This document shows positions 62,174 to 64,000 of a DNA stretch of 64,000 bases, piece by piece (position 1 is the first letter of the stretch; every line of letters begins with the position of its first letter). The notes beneath the pieces were generated by a model. The model was not told the DNA's origin, made no database searches, and saw only the letters and a list, made by a program, of their open reading frames with translations. The DNA is from an uncultured Oscillospiraceae bacterium (lineage in GTDB: Bacteria > Bacillota > Clostridia > Oscillospirales > Ruminococcaceae). The stretch lies in the NCBI GenBank assembly GCA_934481385.1, contig CAKSPD010000006.1:61482-125481 (forward strand). The letters run 5' to 3'. A program made the position numbers and the translations under genes.

Positions 62174-63247
62174 TTATATTTCTTCAAGTATCTTATCTGT
62201 CATTTCAATACAGCCGAGAGGTTCAACGCCTGAATCTCCTGCAAGGTCAGCAGTTCTGTATCCCTTTTCAAGAACAATATCAACAGCCTTTTCGATAGCA
62301 TCAGCCTCAGCCTGTAAATCAAAGGAATAGCGGAGCATCATTCCTGCTGAAAGTATTGTTGCAATAGGATTAGCCTTGTTCTGTCCTGCAATATCAGGTG
62401 CAGAACCATGTATAGGTTCATACATTCCACGTTTTGTTTCGCCGAGTGATGCTGAAGGGAGCATACCGATTGAACCTGTTATCTGTGATGCCTCATCTGA
62501 AAGAATATCACCAAACATATTTGAAGTAACAACAACATCAAACTGTTTCGGATTTTTTACAAGTTGCATTGCTGCATTGTCAACAAGCATATCTGTAACA
62601 GTAACTTCCGGATAATCCTTTGCCATTTCGTGCATAATCTTTCTCCAAAGACGTGATGTTTCAAGAACGTTTGCCTTATCAATGCTTATGAGGTTCTTTC
62701 CTCTTTTCATAGCAGTTTCAAATGCTACTTTAGCAATTCTCCTGATTTCCATTTCGCTGTATGCTTCAGTATCATAAGCCTCATTTCCGTATTTTCCGTC
62801 ACGATAACCACGTTCACCGAAATAGATACCACCTGTAAGCTCACGGACTATAACAAGGTCAAATCCCTTTGATACAATATCCTGACGGAGAGGAGATGCG
62901 TCTTTAAGTGCAGGATAGAGCTTTGCGGGACGGAGATTTGTAAAGAGTCCGAGTGCTGAACGGATTCCGAGGAGAGCCTTTTCAGGTTTTTTGTCGCCTG
63001 AAAGATTATCCCATTTATATCCGCCTACTGCTCCGAGGAGTACGCTGTCACTTGCAAGACAGCCGTCAACAGTTTCTTTCGGAAGTGGTTCTCCTACTGC
63101 ATCAATAGCACAACCGCCTATGAGATACGGTGTAAAATTGAATTTATGTCCGAACTTTTCACCGATTTTTTCAAGTACTCTTACGGCACTGTCAACTATT
63201 TCAGGGCCTATGCCGTCACCTTTAAGAAGTGCAATATTAAATTCCAT
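62174..63247 (-). CDS. leuB: 3-isopropylmalate dehydrogenase
   Basis: 357 residues. Oxidative decarboxylation of 3-isopropylmalate in leucine synthesis. Motifs: N-terminal [12 protein letters not shown], the substrate-binding [11 protein letters not shown] block, [11 protein letters not shown] and [23 protein letters not shown] stands before the ATG. leuD is upstream by 68 bases in the same direction; leuC and leuA are outside the window. Confidence 0.95.
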   Translation of the reverse strand: MEFNIALLKGDGIGPEIVDSAVRVLEKIGEKFGHKFNFTPYLIGGCAIDAVGEPLPKETVDGCLASDSVLLGAVGGYKWDNLSGDKKPEKALLGIRSALGLFTNLRPAKLYPALKDASPLRQDIVSKGFDLVIVRELTGGIYFGERGYRDGKYGNEAYDTEAYSEMEIRRIAKVAFETAMKRGKNLISIDKANVLETSRLWRKIMHEMAKDYPEVTVTDMLVDNAAMQLVKNPKQFDVVVTSNMFGDILSDEASQITGSIGMLPSASLGETKRGMYEPIHGSAPDIAGQNKANPIATILSAGMMLRYSFDLQAEADAIEKAVDIVLEKGYRTADLAGDSGVEPLGCIEMTDKILEEI

Positions 63248-63315
63248 TTTTATATTCTCCTTATGAAAATTTCAAAATACTGCGGAGTATCGGGGATAAT
63301 TATCCCCAATATGAA

Positions 63316-63810
63316 TTACTTTATAACTCCGTTTGCTATTGACTGAATGAGTCCGCCGTTTTCGATAATTTTCTGGACAAATTCAGGGAAAGGAGCTGTC
63401 TTATATTCCTTGCCTGTTGTCTTGTTAACGATTACGCCCTTATCCATATCAGCCTCAATAACATCGCCCTCGGAAATTTCATCAACAGCATCGGAACATT
63501 CAACGATTCCAAGGCCGATATTTATTGAATTTCTGTAAAAAATTCTTGCAAAGCTCTTTGCGATTACAAGAGATATACCGCTTTCCTTTATAGCAATAGG
63601 AGCGTGTTCTCTTGATGAACCACAGCCGAAATTCTGACCTGCAACCATAATGTCACCTGCTTTTACACGCTTGACAAATGTTGTATCCAAATCCTCCATA
63701 CAGTGAGAGGCGAGTTCTTTTTTATCGATAGTATTAAGGTATCTTGCAGGAATGATAACGTCTGTATCAACGTTATCACCATATTTTATAACGCTTCCTG
63801 TATACTTCAT
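63316..63810 (-). CDS. leuD: 3-isopropylmalate dehydratase small subunit
   Basis: 164 residues. Swivelling domain of isopropylmalate isomerase, with [31 protein letters not shown] and [14 protein letters not shown]. The short form without N-terminal extension is the archaeal/clostridial type that pairs with a matching LeuC. The Shine-Dalgarno is weak (GGTAATG). The upstream region to the window edge holds several hairpins (see 63898). Confidence 0.93.
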   Translation of the reverse strand: MKYTGSVIKYGDNVDTDVIIPARYLNTIDKKELASHCMEDLDTTFVKRVKAGDIMVAGQNFGCGSSREHAPIAIKESGISLVIAKSFARIFYRNSINIGLGIVECSDAVDEISEGDVIEADMDKGVIVNKTTGKEYKTAPFPEFVQKIIENGGLIQSIANGVIK

Positions 63811-63897
63811 AATTACATTACCGTTACTGAAAACTTATAAAAAGCTATAAATATCATAACTTTTATGTTTCATTCCTTTTTCAACGTGTCCGATTTT

Positions 63898-63996
63898 GCC
63901 TCAGCTACTTTCGTTTGGTATAGCACTCCAAAGGCTTAAATTTCCGACTAACGTATCGGTACATATTAACGACATTTGTTTTTGCTATGCCGTTAA
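63898..63996 (-). promoter_or_regulatory. structured segment upstream of leuD
   Basis: Three consecutive hairpins: TTAACGGCAT with ATGTCGTTAA (63996-63966, one G-T pair), CCGA with TCGG (63959-63944), and TTTGG with CCAAA (63932-63914) enclosed by GCC/GGC. It could be a leader RNA of the leu genes. One minus-strand frame is open for about 31 codons from the window edge to a TAG near 63905, so the 3' end of an unseen gene is an alternative. It fits no riboswitch or T-box that I know. Confidence 0.3.
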
Positions 63997-64000
63997 TTCT

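Noticed and set aside
63890-63935. Likeness to a glycine riboswitch (GCTGAGGCAAAA then GGACA on the minus strand)
   Set aside because: The other conserved blocks of the glycine aptamer are absent, and the neighbouring genes are for leucine synthesis.
1-64000. tRNA or rRNA genes, CRISPR arrays, insertion sequences, prophage
   Set aside because: None seen on reading: no cloverleaf ends with TTCRA arms, no regularly spaced repeats, no transposase or phage protein motifs.

Overview
The window reads as chromosome of a low-GC, spore-forming, Gram-positive anaerobe of the Ruminococcus type (Oscillospirales). The support is: cellulosomal dockerin modules on two secreted proteins, sporulation genes (spoVT, cwlD), a PPi-type phosphofructokinase, the Clostridia-style ftsEX / M23 hydrolase / S41 protease block, AAAGGAG-type ribosome binding sites with many TTG starts, and textbook sigma-A promoters. 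I see no rRNA, tRNA, CRISPR array, insertion sequence or phage gene.

Layout. 1-4.1 kb: 3' part of glgB, spoVT, pfp and a Cof-type phosphatase. 4.3-8.5 kb: ddl, murI, a ywiB-like gene and argS. 8.7-14.4 kb: a CdaR-like regulator, then ftsE, ftsX, a coiled-coil M23 hydrolase and an S41 protease. 14.4-17.4 kb: a secreted transglutaminase with dockerin, and an aspartate aminotransferase. 17.4-22.9 kb: a nitrogen region with an Amt/P-II fusion behind a structured leader, then an operon encoding barnase, a barstar-Nudix fusion, a divergent glutamine synthetase and an ANTAR antiterminator. 23.0-27.2 kb: ECF sigma factor, membrane-anchored putative anti-sigma factor and a dockerin protein with three tandem domains. 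27.3-39.3 kb (minus): a capsule/exopolysaccharide cluster. 39.4-44.4 kb: cwlD, and a rhamnogalacturonan oligosaccharide locus (GH105 plus ABC importer). 44.6-46.0 kb: NfeD and SPFH proteins. 46.2-51.9 kb: a cell-surface acylation operon (MBOAT, DHHW, FkbH-like, ACP) ending in a phosphoesterase gene. 52.0-56.4 kb: rlmB, a degenerate P-type-ATPase-like protein and an LCP ligase. 56.5-63.8 kb (minus): leuD, leuB, an AAA protein, ilvA, ridA, nadA, hydE and an unknown cysteine-rich protein.

The most unusual points are these. (1) A barnase homologue with all catalytic residues sits next to a barstar domain fused to a Nudix hydrolase, in one operon with a glutamine-synthetase-like protein that seems to have lost catalytic residues and an ANTAR protein whose receiver domain lacks the phospho-acceptor Asp. 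(2) Two genes (pfp and the M23 hydrolase) carry a hairpin between Shine-Dalgarno and start codon; folding it restores normal spacing. (3) A P-type-ATPase-like membrane protein lacks the phosphorylation motif. (4) The FkbH/ACP/MBOAT/DHHW operon is consistent with glyceryl (glycerate) modification of a surface glycan. All functions are read from sequence and remembered family features; no search was run.
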